Assembly: GCA_049687015.1 (NCBI GenBank)
Contig: JBAVIP010000080.1
Location: 1 to 27,927 of the forward strand
Length of the DNA: 27,927 bases
Direction: 5' to 3'
From: Methylotenera_A sp049687015
Lineage (GTDB): Bacteria > Pseudomonadota > Gammaproteobacteria > Burkholderiales > Methylophilaceae
The position numbers were made by a program, and so were the translations under genes. The notes beneath the pieces are model-generated. The model saw only the letters and a list, made by a program, of their open reading frames with translations, had not been told where the DNA came from and did not search any database. Position 1 is the first letter of the stretch. Each line of letters begins with the position of its first letter. Shown here in pieces: positions 17,143 through 25,065 of the stretch.

Positions 17143-18189
17143 TCAGGCAAATAAATCCGCTTCCGATTTTCCTACCATGCCAACGCGATGCACCGCCGCC
17201 ACAAACTCACCGTTTTCATGCAAATGGTTCATATTTTTCGGGTGATGCGCGCCATGCATACGCGCCAGTCGCGCGATGCTTTGCGCAGACATTTTCCATG
17301 TTAGATTATCCAGTAACTCATCGGCCAGATCGGGGCGATTGCACAACAGCACCATGTCACAGCCAGCATTCAGCGCGGCCAGACTGCGTGTGGTTACATC
17401 GCCACCCACCGTTGCGCCCTCCATGCTTAAATCGTCACTGAAAATCACGCCATTAAAACCCAGGCGTTCGCGCAGCACTTTCTGCAGCCACTTGCTCGAA
17501 AAACCGGCGGGCTTGTCGTCCACTTTTGGGTAAATCACATGCGCCGGCATAATCGCGGCCAGGCCTTCATCAATCATTTGCCGAAACGGCTGCATGTCAT
17601 TCTGCACAATCTGGTCGAACTCGCGTTCATCCACTGGAATACTCACGTGCGAATCCGCCACCACGAAACCATGACCCGGAAAGTGCTTGCCCACCGCTGC
17701 CATGCCGCCTTTTTTAAGGCCTTGCATGAGGCTGAACGCAAGTTCATTAATGGCTTGCGGGTTGCGGTGAAACGCGCGGTCACCAATCACCAGACTATCT
17801 CCATAATCCATATCCAGCACCGGCGTAAAGCTAAAATCCACGCCATGCGCGCGCAATTCCGCAGCTAAAATCCAGCCCGCTTCTACCGCCAGCTCACGCG
17901 CTTTTTTAGGATTCTTATCCCAGATTTTACCAAACTCGCGCATGGGTGGAATTTTGGTAAAACCTTCTCTAAACCTCTGCACGCGGCCACCTTCATGATC
18001 TACCGCAATCAGCAATGGCGGCTGGCGAACAGCATGGATACTGGCTGTCAGGGCAGCTAATTGCGTGCAATTTTCAAAGTTTCGCGCAAATAAAATCACG
18101 CCGCCCACCAGCGGATGTTTTAACCTTCTGACGTCATCGACAGTGAGTTCTGTGCCGGCAACATCCAGCATGACAGGACCTAAACTCAT
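17143..18189 (-). CDS. nagZ: Beta-N-acetylglucosaminidase NagZ (glycoside hydrolase family 3)
   Basis: NagZ removes GlcNAc from GlcNAc-1,6-anhydroMurNAc (peptides) in the cytoplasm during peptidoglycan recycling. The 348 residues match single-domain GH3 NagZ. Visible motifs are AVDHEGGRVQRFREGFT (62-78), KHFPGHG (168-174), ADSHVSIP with the Asp/His pair that acts as general acid/base in this subfamily (179 and 181), and the nucleophile region VIFSDDLSMEGA (248-259). There is no signal peptide, as expected. It is the last gene of a same-strand run of six genes and starts 24 bases after the methyltransferase stop. Confidence 0.97.
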   Translation of the reverse strand: MSLGPVMLDVAGTELTVDDVRRLKHPLVGGVILFARNFENCTQLAALTASIHAVRQPPLLIAVDHEGGRVQRFREGFTKIPPMREFGKIWDKNPKKARELAVEAGWILAAELRAHGVDFSFTPVLDMDYGDSLVIGDRAFHRNPQAINELAFSLMQGLKKGGMAAVGKHFPGHGFVVADSHVSIPVDEREFDQIVQNDMQPFRQMIDEGLAAIMPAHVIYPKVDDKPAGFSSKWLQKVLRERLGFNGVIFSDDLSMEGATVGGDVTTRSLAALNAGCDMVLLCNRPDLADELLDNLTWKMSAQSIARLARMHGAHHPKNMNHLHENGEFVAAVHRVGMVGKSEADLFA

Positions 18190-18213
18190 ATTTTTACCTT
18201 TAAAAAATTAGCG

Positions 18214-19344
18214 TTATTTTAGCCGATAAAGTGAGGTGATTTCTTTTGATCGCGCTAAATATAACGGATCTGACTGATCACTGGCTTTAGCGTGTTTTGG
18301 CGCAATGTCTCGCTTTTCAACAACGCTCAAACCTGCATCAGCTATCCATTTGTGTAATTCATCTTTCGTGCGCAAACCTAAATGTTCCGCCAAATCCGAG
18401 AGGATTAGCCACGCTTCTCCACCCTCATTCAAATGCGCTTTCACGCCATTCAAAAAACCTTTCAGCATTTGGCTGTTCGGGTCATAAATCGCATGCTCAA
18501 TCGGCGCATTGGCCTTAGCGGGCAGCCACGGCGGATTGCAAACAATCAAGTCCGCTTTTTTGTCTTTTGGAAACAAATCCGCTTGCTCAACCGTAATATA
18601 TTGCGTTAAACCTAGCTGCTTAATATTTTCAGATGCGCATAGCAAAGCGCGAATATTGTTATCGGTCGCCATGACAGCTTTTACACCACGCGTCACCAAA
18701 ATTGCGGCAATGACACCCGTACCGGTGCCAATATCAAACGCAGTTTTTACGTTGTTAAGCGGCGTGTTATTAATCAACTCTAAGTATTCACCACGAATCG
18801 GCGAATATACGCCATAGTGCGCGTGGATATTGGCTTGCAGGGCATCGATAAAAACACCTTTTTTGCGCCATTCGTAGGCGCCAATCATGCCCAAAAGCTC
18901 GCGTAGCGACAATACCAATTTTGCCGGCACTTTATCCAACTTGGCATTGGTAATAATCGCGCCGGTCACCGCGTCTTTTACTTCTGGCGCACGTTTTAAA
19001 TCGCATGCGCCATGATTGAGTTCGATTAAGATTTTATTGGTAATATTCGCACGTTGAATTTGCCGCGCACGATGTTGATGAAACGCCTGTGTTAAATTTT
19101 CTGCCGGCGCAATCGGCTTGCTATCGACCTTGCGCGTGATGGCTTGCAGCAATTGCTTGGCGTTTTGAAAATCACCTTTGTATAAAAAGCCCGTACCTTC
19201 ACAAATCAGCTTGTAAGCCACTTTGGCATTGGTAGTGTCATCGGCAATCACCACATTTTTAGGCGGCGGATTACCTGCTTCAGATTGCCAAACGGCTTCC
19301 ATCGTTTTGTTTTTTTCTTGCCACGATATTGTAGTATTGCTCAA
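18214..19344 (-). CDS. Class I SAM-dependent methyltransferase (MTS/NPPW type), substrate unknown
   Basis: The C-terminal half is a Rossmann-type methyltransferase with SAM motif I FDIGTGTG (203-210), an acidic residue after strand 2 (Asp228), and NPPW (270-273). NPPW/NPPY is the active-site signature of enzymes that methylate amino groups of adenine, guanine or glutamine (the PrmC/RsmC/RlmG-like group). The first 180 residues are helical and I do not recognise a domain; they may bind the substrate. The start is TTG at 19344: an AAGGA Shine-Dalgarno lies six bases ahead and overlaps the stop codon of the upstream permease gene, whereas the next ATG (19302) lacks such support. The gene sits between permease and nagZ genes. 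The methyltransferase call is secure; substrate is not. Confidence 0.85.
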   Translation of the reverse strand: MSNTTISWQEKNKTMEAVWQSEAGNPPPKNVVIADDTTNAKVAYKLICEGTGFLYKGDFQNAKQLLQAITRKVDSKPIAPAENLTQAFHQHRARQIQRANITNKILIELNHGACDLKRAPEVKDAVTGAIITNAKLDKVPAKLVLSLRELLGMIGAYEWRKKGVFIDALQANIHAHYGVYSPIRGEYLELINNTPLNNVKTAFDIGTGTGVIAAILVTRGVKAVMATDNNIRALLCASENIKQLGLTQYITVEQADLFPKDKKADLIVCNPPWLPAKANAPIEHAIYDPNSQMLKGFLNGVKAHLNEGGEAWLILSDLAEHLGLRTKDELHKWIADAGLSVVEKRDIAPKHAKASDQSDPLYLARSKEITSLYRLK

Positions 19345-19352
19345 GTGATTCC

Positions 19353-20147
19353 TTAATTAATTTCTGTACGAACGTCTAATTTGTCGCGCAGCTGATCGCC
19401 CAATAAGTTGATTGCCAGAATCAAGCTCATCAAGCTCAATCCCACAATCAGCACGTAATGCGGTGCCACCAGCATGTAGCGCACGCCATCGCGCAACATA
19501 GCACCCCAACTTGCGTTGGGCGCTTGTATGCCTAGACCCAAAAACGACAGACTGGCCTCGGCGATCATGATACTCGCTAAACTGTAAGTCGCCTCTACAA
19601 TTAAGATTGAGCCTAACAATGGCAGAATATGTTTAAACAAAATGCGACCCATGCTGGCACCAAGTGATTCTGCCGCAATGACGTGCTGACAGTTGCGCAA
19701 TGCTAGTGTTTGTCCGCGTGTTAAGCGCGCGTAACTCACCCAACCTACGATGGATAATGCAATCATTAAATTGGTCATACCCGGCCCCAGCACAGCAGCG
19801 AACGCAATTGCTAGCAAAATGCCAGGGAATGCCAAGAAAATATCAGTGATTTGCATCAGAATCTGGTCGATTCGCCCGCCGTAAAAACCCGCCAGCAAGC
19901 CAATAAACACGCCGACTGTCATGGTAACCATGGTCACAAAGACTGCAACCGTAAACGAGATTTCCACGCCACGTAAGATGCGGGCCAAAATATCGCGGCC
20001 TAGGTCGTCTGCGCCAAACCAATGCTGGGTGCTAGGCATGCTGAGAATCGCGTTTAAATCGATACCGTTGCCATGTAAACCTAGCAGCCTGCCAATGAGC
20101 ACGGCACATATCCAAAAAGCCAAAATGAAAGATGCGAATTTTTTCAT
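19353..20147 (-). CDS. ABC transporter permease, DppC/OppC family
   Basis: A membrane permease of the peptide/nickel importer family (BPD_transp_1), 264 residues. The DDLGRDILARILRGVEISF stretch near residue 46-64 is the DppC family signature. The cytoplasmic EAA loop that contacts an ABC ATPase is visible in AAESLGASMGRILFKHILP. Five or six membrane helices are apparent. It starts inside the stop of the upstream permease gene (ATGA overlap), so the two form a heterodimer pair. No ATPase gene is present nearby. The substrate is inferred to be a peptide or muropeptide, from the family and from neighbouring nagZ and YkuD genes. Confidence 0.92.
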   Translation of the reverse strand: MKKFASFILAFWICAVLIGRLLGLHGNGIDLNAILSMPSTQHWFGADDLGRDILARILRGVEISFTVAVFVTMVTMTVGVFIGLLAGFYGGRIDQILMQITDIFLAFPGILLAIAFAAVLGPGMTNLMIALSIVGWVSYARLTRGQTLALRNCQHVIAAESLGASMGRILFKHILPLLGSILIVEATYSLASIMIAEASLSFLGLGIQAPNASWGAMLRDGVRYMLVAPHYVLIVGLSLMSLILAINLLGDQLRDKLDVRTEIN

Positions 20148-21055
20148 GCGCCTAACCTTACGCGCGGGTCGGCGAATCTATAGAAAACATCTGTGAACAA
20201 ATTTACCAGCACATAGCTTAACGCCACCACCAGCACGCAGGCCTGCGTCACGGGATAATCGCGTTTTTCGATACTTTCCACCAACAACCGCCCGATGCCA
20301 TCCCAGCTGAAGATGGTTTCGGTAATCACCGTGCCCGCCAGTAAGCTACCCATCTGCAAGCCAACAATAGTGATAATTGGCAACAAGGCGGCACGCAAGG
20401 CATGGCGGACAATCACCGCCTTTTCGCTCAAGCCTTTGGCGCGTGCAGTACGGATGAAATCTTCATTCAGCACTTCCAGCAAGCTCGTACGCGTCATGCG
20501 CGTGAGAATAGCGCTCAGGCCAAAGCCCAATGTCACGGCAGGTAAAATAATTGAAGTGCGAGATTCCATACCGCTTACAGGCAACCAGCCCAACCACACA
20601 GCGAAAACCAGCATCAACATTGGTCCCAGCCAAAACGCCGGCATCGCAGAAAAACGAACTGAGACAATTGTGACGACAAAATCTTGCCAGTGATTCGCCT
20701 TGAGCGCAGCATAAATTCCCAGCGGAACACCAATCACCAAGCCAATCAGCAGCGACAATAGCGCCAGCTTTAGTGTGGCGGGATAACGCGTTTTGATAAG
20801 CTCAATAATCGGCGTTTTAGTATGTATGGATTGACCTAAATCGCCATGGGCGAGCTTTGTGAGATAACTTGCAAACTGATTGACTAACGGTTGATCCAGC
20901 CCCAAATCTGCGCGCAGCTCTGCGCGGTCACCAGTACTTGCCGATTCTCCTAACATCACTTCTACAGGATCACCCGGTACTAAGTGAATCAACAAAAAAG
21001 TGAGTAGCAAAACGCCAAAAATAACGACGACAAAATTAAAGACTTTATTTATCAT
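20144..21055 (-). CDS. ABC transporter permease, DppB/OppB family
   Basis: The partner permease of the DppB type. I choose the ATG at 21055 (MINKVFNFVVVIFGVLLL), giving 303 residues; an in-frame TTG at 21085 would add ten residues that do not look like the family. Features are the N-terminal helix followed by HLVPGDPVEVMLGE (a family signature), and the EAA loop RTARAKGLSEKAVIVRHALRAALLP near residues 200-222. About six helices are expected. The start overlaps the YkuD-gene stop by 11 bases, and the stop overlaps the next permease by four bases, so the genes are almost surely one operon. Confidence 0.92.
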   Translation of the reverse strand: MINKVFNFVVVIFGVLLLTFLLIHLVPGDPVEVMLGESASTGDRAELRADLGLDQPLVNQFASYLTKLAHGDLGQSIHTKTPIIELIKTRYPATLKLALLSLLIGLVIGVPLGIYAALKANHWQDFVVTIVSVRFSAMPAFWLGPMLMLVFAVWLGWLPVSGMESRTSIILPAVTLGFGLSAILTRMTRTSLLEVLNEDFIRTARAKGLSEKAVIVRHALRAALLPIITIVGLQMGSLLAGTVITETIFSWDGIGRLLVESIEKRDYPVTQACVLVVALSYVLVNLFTDVFYRFADPRVRLGA

Positions 21056-21530
21056 TGTGGATATAAACCGGCGTGCTGACCGCAACTAAATCGAACAGCT
21101 CGATCACGTCTCTATTTCTCATGCGAATGCAGCCATGCGAGCTAGCTTTACCCTTATCAGTTGAATCCGGTGTGCCGTGAATATAAATATAGCGCTGCAT
21201 GGTATCCACATTGCCAAGGCGGTTTTTGCCGACCTCTTTGCCCGATAGCCACAAAATCCGCGTCAAAATCCAATCGCGCTCAGGGAATTTTGCCATCAGT
21301 TCCGGTGTACAAATCTCCCCCGTTGGGCGACGGCCGACAAACACGGCATTTGGTGCAGCACCAGTCCCAATTTTGGCGCGAATGATGTGGTTACCAAGTG
21401 GCGTGCAGCCGCTGTCTTTCTCGCAGCCCACGCCATTAGCCGCGGTAGAGACGCTGTATCTAGCTTTCACGCCGCCAAAATCGTCAAACAGCGTGAGCGC
21501 TTGTTGTTGAATGGAAATTTCAATGTGCAT
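21045..21530 (-). CDS. YkuD-domain L,D-transpeptidase family protein without signal peptide (possible ElsL-type L,D-carboxypeptidase)
   Basis: The 161 residues are essentially one YkuD domain. The catalytic motif is complete: His118 in YIHGT and SSHGCIRM with Ser131, Cys134 and Arg136. Most YkuD enzymes are exported and cross-link peptidoglycan or attach lipoprotein; this one begins MHIEISIQQQALTLFDDF, with no signal peptide, lipobox or membrane helix. Small cytoplasmic YkuD proteins exemplified by Acinetobacter ElsL act as L,D-carboxypeptidases in peptidoglycan recycling, trimming the terminal D-Ala of tetrapeptides. The placement between genes for a peptide-binding protein and permeases, with nagZ downstream, favours that role. 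It overlaps both neighbours by 11 bases. YkuD fold: high confidence; carboxypeptidase role: inference. Confidence 0.9.
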   Translation of the reverse strand: MHIEISIQQQALTLFDDFGGVKARYSVSTAANGVGCEKDSGCTPLGNHIIRAKIGTGAAPNAVFVGRRPTGEICTPELMAKFPERDWILTRILWLSGKEVGKNRLGNVDTMQRYIYIHGTPDSTDKGKASSHGCIRMRNRDVIELFDLVAVSTPVYIHNDK

Positions 21531-22989
21531 GGTTGCTTATTGTAGCCGAGCTTTTTGCTGCCAACCTGGCAATTGTTGTTAAATTATCCCAATTGCCATC
21601 GGGTTTTGGTGCATAGTTTTTAATCTCTTTACGCATTGCGGCAAATTGCCCTTCGTACCACAGCGGAATATACGGCAGCTGCGCATGAATGTGTTGCGTA
21701 GCAGCGGGCCAATCTTCTTTGGTTAGCAATTTATCGAGTTCAGCATCAGTATATCTTCCACGGTTAAAGCCATTAGGTGGAAAGTTTTGTGAGCCAAAGG
21801 CTTTGGTATAGATTTCCGGCGTCTTGATACCCACCCAGGTCAATCCGAATAACTGAAATTTTCCTTGTTTTACATCCTCAAAAAATGTGCCCCAATCCAG
21901 ACTGTGGATTTCCAAATCTATGCCCGCTGGCTGCATCTGTGCTTGCAGTATGGTGGCAAAGCGCACGCGCTGTGCATCGGTAGAAGTCTTATAGACCAAT
22001 TTAAGTGGCAGCTTAACACCGGCTTCTTGCAACAATTGCTTAGCATGCTGTGGGTTGTAATTATAAGGCGTTAAATTAGGGTTTCCGGCCCAATGCTCGG
22101 GCGGCAAAATCGCGCCCGCTACTCTTGTGTTACGTACCATCACTTTTTCAATTATTGCTTGCCGATCAATCGCATAAGCAATGGCCTGCCTGACCTTCAG
22201 ATTCTGCAAGACCGGGTCTTGCATATTTAAGCCAAGGTAAGAAAAATTAGCGCCAATGCTAGTCTTGAGGCTAATTTCAGGTTTGGATTGCAGGTATTTC
22301 ACCAGCTCGGGCGGCAAATCGCCCTGAATCAAATCCGCCTCGCCACGCAATAGTTTAAGTACGCGCACGGTAGGGTCTTTCACTTCTTGCAGGCTGATGA
22401 TTTGTTTATCACTCAATCTTTCCAGCGTGAGTTTATTTTGCCAGCCCACAAATTTTAATGGGCCATTCCCCACGGGATTGTGTGAAAAATCGTGCCTTTT
22501 TTCAATCAGGTCTTTTGGCAGTATGCCAATAATGAGCTTGGCGGGAAAGTGCTTATCTGCTTGCTTTAGATGAAACTCCACCGCGCTTTCATCCGGCGCA
22601 TTAATATTTGAAATATTGGCAAACTCCGCTGCATGCGGAGAATCTTTCAGTTGCATCAGCGAATCATAGGTTGCTTTCACGTCCTGCGCGCTTAAAGATG
22701 ATTGGTGATGAAATAACGCGCGATTTTTGACTAAAGTGAAACGATATTCCTTGTCATTCACAACTTGCCAGGAAGCTAATGCTGGCGCGGGGTTTGAGGC
22801 AGCATCAAAATCCACCAAAGGCTGATAAATCAGTCGGTTCACACGCTCCGAGGCTGCATCAGTGGCATAACGCGGATCGAGATTCAATGGCGTCTGCGCA
22901 ATAGCGAAACGAATTTCTTCTTTTGATGATTTTGGTTGTGTGCAGGCACACAAAATAACATAAATACAAATTATAAATACGTTCTTCAC
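21520..22989 (-). CDS. Peptide/oligopeptide ABC transporter substrate-binding lipoprotein (SBP_bac_5)
   Basis: A 489-residue extracytoplasmic solute-binding protein of the DppA/OppA/MppA type. The N-terminus is a lipoprotein signal (hydrophobic residues 4-15, then LCAC with Cys16 as the likely lipidated residue). Domain markers include LNLDPRYATDAASERVNRLIYQPLV near the mature N-terminus, the NPVGNGPLKFVGW motif, and VRQAIAYAIDRQAIIEKV. The start is GTG at 22989; an AAGG element lies 12 bases upstream, rather far, so translation may be modest. It is the first gene of the minus-strand run that continues through YkuD, two permeases, the methyltransferase and nagZ. Ligand type cannot be read from sequence. 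Confidence 0.92.
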   Translation of the reverse strand: MKNVFIICIYVILCACTQPKSSKEEIRFAIAQTPLNLDPRYATDAASERVNRLIYQPLVDFDAASNPAPALASWQVVNDKEYRFTLVKNRALFHHQSSLSAQDVKATYDSLMQLKDSPHAAEFANISNINAPDESAVEFHLKQADKHFPAKLIIGILPKDLIEKRHDFSHNPVGNGPLKFVGWQNKLTLERLSDKQIISLQEVKDPTVRVLKLLRGEADLIQGDLPPELVKYLQSKPEISLKTSIGANFSYLGLNMQDPVLQNLKVRQAIAYAIDRQAIIEKVMVRNTRVAGAILPPEHWAGNPNLTPYNYNPQHAKQLLQEAGVKLPLKLVYKTSTDAQRVRFATILQAQMQPAGIDLEIHSLDWGTFFEDVKQGKFQLFGLTWVGIKTPEIYTKAFGSQNFPPNGFNRGRYTDAELDKLLTKEDWPAATQHIHAQLPYIPLWYEGQFAAMRKEIKNYAPKPDGNWDNLTTIARLAAKSSATISNHAH

Positions 22990-23061
22990 ATGTTTAGTTT
23001 ACCTTGTTTTGGCCAGCGCAAAAGTGATGTGTTCATGTAATTTCGAATGAATTTCATCATC

Positions 23062-23089
23062 TTGCAATATTGAACGGTAAAAATATCCA
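23062..23089 (+). promoter_or_regulatory. Possible promoter of the 480-residue protein gene
   Basis: In the 123-base divergent gap, TTGCAA (23062-23067) is followed after 16 bases by TATCCA (23084-23089), ahead of the ATG at 23113. The match is weak. This short gap must also hold the promoter of the minus-strand transporter operon. Confidence 0.25.
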
Positions 23090-23112
23090 TTTGACAGCTC
23101 TGGATAAATTGG

Positions 23113-24555
23113 ATGGAAAAACATTTCAACACAATAGCGCCTCGCGAAGCTAACATGGTTGAGCGCAATTATGCGATTACAATTGAGGCACTTGCTACCA
23201 AACCAGAAATTCTGACGCGCATTCTAGAGCACTCAAGACAACAGTCAAACCAAGACATTGTTATCGCCTTAAACAAAGGCCATGTAGTCAAATTCGACGT
23301 CTCCACACGCTTAAAACTTGCGGAAATAGAATATCAAGACGCTATAGAAAAGAGCATGAATGCTATCTATGCGCTGTACCAAATACTGCCGATTGATCAA
23401 AAAGTAGATTTACTTATCTATGCTGAAGAGATTGCACAGATCAATGATAAAGCACGCCAAAAGGCGCGCGATCAGATGCAGCACGATCGCATTGCGCTCA
23501 TAGAAGCACGTCAGGAAGAGATAGCTAAACAAACCGCGACATCACTGCATATAGGGCACGAAAAGCAACCCTTTTTACCTAAACCGGAGCCTTTAAACAA
23601 AACGCAACTGCAGCATAAAGCGCTGTCTGCAGATAAGCCAGCACCTGCGACAGAATCCGCTAAAGTAGATATACCAAAAACACCCTCTGCTGAAATTCCA
23701 GCGTCTGTAAATGAGAAGCCGCTTGTTAATCAAGTAGGACTGGGCAGCCCCGCTGCCTTTACGCTTAACCTGCCTTTCACGCACATACCAGGACTGCCTG
23801 GCCTGAATCAGATTTTAAAAAAGATAGACCGCACAACGCACTTTGATTTGGGATTTACTGCGAAAGGTATGGCAGACCGCGCACCGAATCTCGAAGGTGG
23901 AAAAGATTTGGTATATAAGCTTAGTTATATTGGGTTTGGGGTAATGAGCAGCAAAGCCAATACGCAAATATCACCCATATCACTTAAGTTGGAAGACTCG
24001 CAAGACCAGGACAAATGGGGTGCTAGCGCATCTGTTTTCACCAAACAACATTCTGATGGATTAGGCTCTAAATATACGCTGAATGCTAATGATAGTGATG
24101 CCGGCTTAAGCTATGCACATGAATATAGTTACCAAAAACCTAGCAATAAATTCATTTCAACACTCACTGCTGGCAGGTTTTTAGGTACCGATGTCCCTAT
24201 TATTCGTATTCCTGCTCGCCAAGTACCGAAAATTGAAAGAATCATAGAAGCACTTCCGAGCAAGGAAGAAACAACTATCATCCTGGATAGAATTGATAAG
24301 GTCATTCCTGCCAGCCAGGCTTATCAGATAGCTACGTCAATTATCGAAAAAATAGCAACTCTGACTCCTTCTGCTTTAGCAGCCACCAAACAACTATTAG
24401 AACAAGTCGAGCAATCAGGCCTGCCGGAAAGCGCTCAACAAGCAGTGATAGAACGAATTTGCGAAAATTGTGCAGCAAACTATAAAAATGACACCTCACT
24501 TAGAAACGATGATAAGGCACCTCAGGCGCAGGTGATTAGTCATGAACTACCTTAA
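23113..24555 (+). CDS. Unrecognised 480-residue protein, helical-linker-beta-helical layout
   Basis: I do not recognise a family. Residues about 15-145 are helical and rich in charged residues and Gln/Glu, ending in a likely coiled helix (KARQKARDQMQHDRIALIEARQ region). Residues 150-205 are a Pro/Ala/Lys/Glu-rich linker. Residues 240-355 alternate polar and hydrophobic residues with many Gly, Ser, Tyr and Phe (FDLGFTAKG, YKLSYIGFGVM, KWGASASVFTKQ, AGLSYAHEYSY), like beta strands. Residues 360-455 are helical again and contain a CENC pair at 450-453. There is no signal peptide or membrane helix. The start could be the ATG at 23113 or the one at 23155; neither has a strong Shine-Dalgarno. The gene is somewhat AT-richer than its neighbours and is divergent from the peptide-transporter operon. 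Length and codon use argue that it is a real gene. Confidence 0.75.
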   Translation: MEKHFNTIAPREANMVERNYAITIEALATKPEILTRILEHSRQQSNQDIVIALNKGHVVKFDVSTRLKLAEIEYQDAIEKSMNAIYALYQILPIDQKVDLLIYAEEIAQINDKARQKARDQMQHDRIALIEARQEEIAKQTATSLHIGHEKQPFLPKPEPLNKTQLQHKALSADKPAPATESAKVDIPKTPSAEIPASVNEKPLVNQVGLGSPAAFTLNLPFTHIPGLPGLNQILKKIDRTTHFDLGFTAKGMADRAPNLEGGKDLVYKLSYIGFGVMSSKANTQISPISLKLEDSQDQDKWGASASVFTKQHSDGLGSKYTLNANDSDAGLSYAHEYSYQKPSNKFISTLTAGRFLGTDVPIIRIPARQVPKIERIIEALPSKEETTIILDRIDKVIPASQAYQIATSIIEKIATLTPSALAATKQLLEQVEQSGLPESAQQAVIERICENCAANYKNDTSLRNDDKAPQAQVISHELP

Positions 24556-24643
24556 TAGAAGCCTCACTATCTAAACACTCAAAAACTGTGCTTTAATACG
24601 AATGTTGTTCCACACATATTTAACTAAGGTGAGGATATAGCGT

Positions 24644-25048
24644 ATGAACGGAATCATTCAACTTTTTGGCCGCATTATGCTGGCGCTAATTTTTATTCTG
24701 GCTGGCATCGGCAAGATTCAAGATCCCGCCGGAACGGCCGGTTACATGCAATCGATGGGCGTGCCGGGCATTTTGCTTTGGCCAACCATTGCTCTGGAAG
24801 TGCTAGGCGGACTGGCACTCGCAGTAGGCTACAAGACAAGGTTAGCCGCATTCGCGCTGGCGGGTTTCTCGGTACTCGCGGCCGCTTTGTTCCATAACGA
24901 ATTTGGCGACAAAATGCAAATGATCATGTTCCTGAAAGACATCGCCATGGCAGGTGGTTTGCTGCTGCTGGCAGTGGGTGGTAAAACGGCTTACTGTGTG
25001 GACAACAGAAAAAAACAGACTAATTTCTTTGGAACAAGACAAGGCTAA
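24644..25048 (+). CDS. DoxX family membrane protein
   Basis: The 134 residues form about four hydrophobic helices. The start LFGRIMLALIFILAGIGKIQDPAGTAGYM and the central PTIALEVLGGLALAVGYKTRLAAFALAGFSVLAAALFHNEF match the DoxX family; the FLKDIAMAGGLLLLA helix is also typical. DoxX proteins are integral inner-membrane proteins, some linked to quinone or thiol redox metabolism, but no activity can be assigned here. A good Shine-Dalgarno (AAGGTGAGG, 24626-24634) precedes the ATG. The gene ends nine bases from the end of the convergent rlmD gene. Confidence 0.92.
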   Translation: MNGIIQLFGRIMLALIFILAGIGKIQDPAGTAGYMQSMGVPGILLWPTIALEVLGGLALAVGYKTRLAAFALAGFSVLAAALFHNEFGDKMQMIMFLKDIAMAGGLLLLAVGGKTAYCVDNRKKQTNFFGTRQG

Positions 25049-25065
25049 TTTTGCTGGCTAATTTT
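25043..25065. repeat. Short direct repeat covering the doxX and rlmD stop codons
   Basis: The ten-base word ggctaatttt occurs at 25043-25052 and again at 25056-25065, three bases apart. The first copy carries the doxX TAA and the second carries the rlmD TAG on the other strand. No hairpin terminator is visible between the convergent genes. Confidence 0.7.

Noticed and set aside
23091..23096. Perfect TTGACA -35 box upstream of the 480-residue protein gene
   Set aside because: No acceptable -10 box lies 15-19 bases downstream, and transcription would begin inside the proposed coding region.
22986..23168. Minus-strand 60-codon open frame across the divergent gap
   Set aside because: It overlaps the start of the plus-strand gene and of the transporter gene and has no family features or ribosome site; most likely chance.
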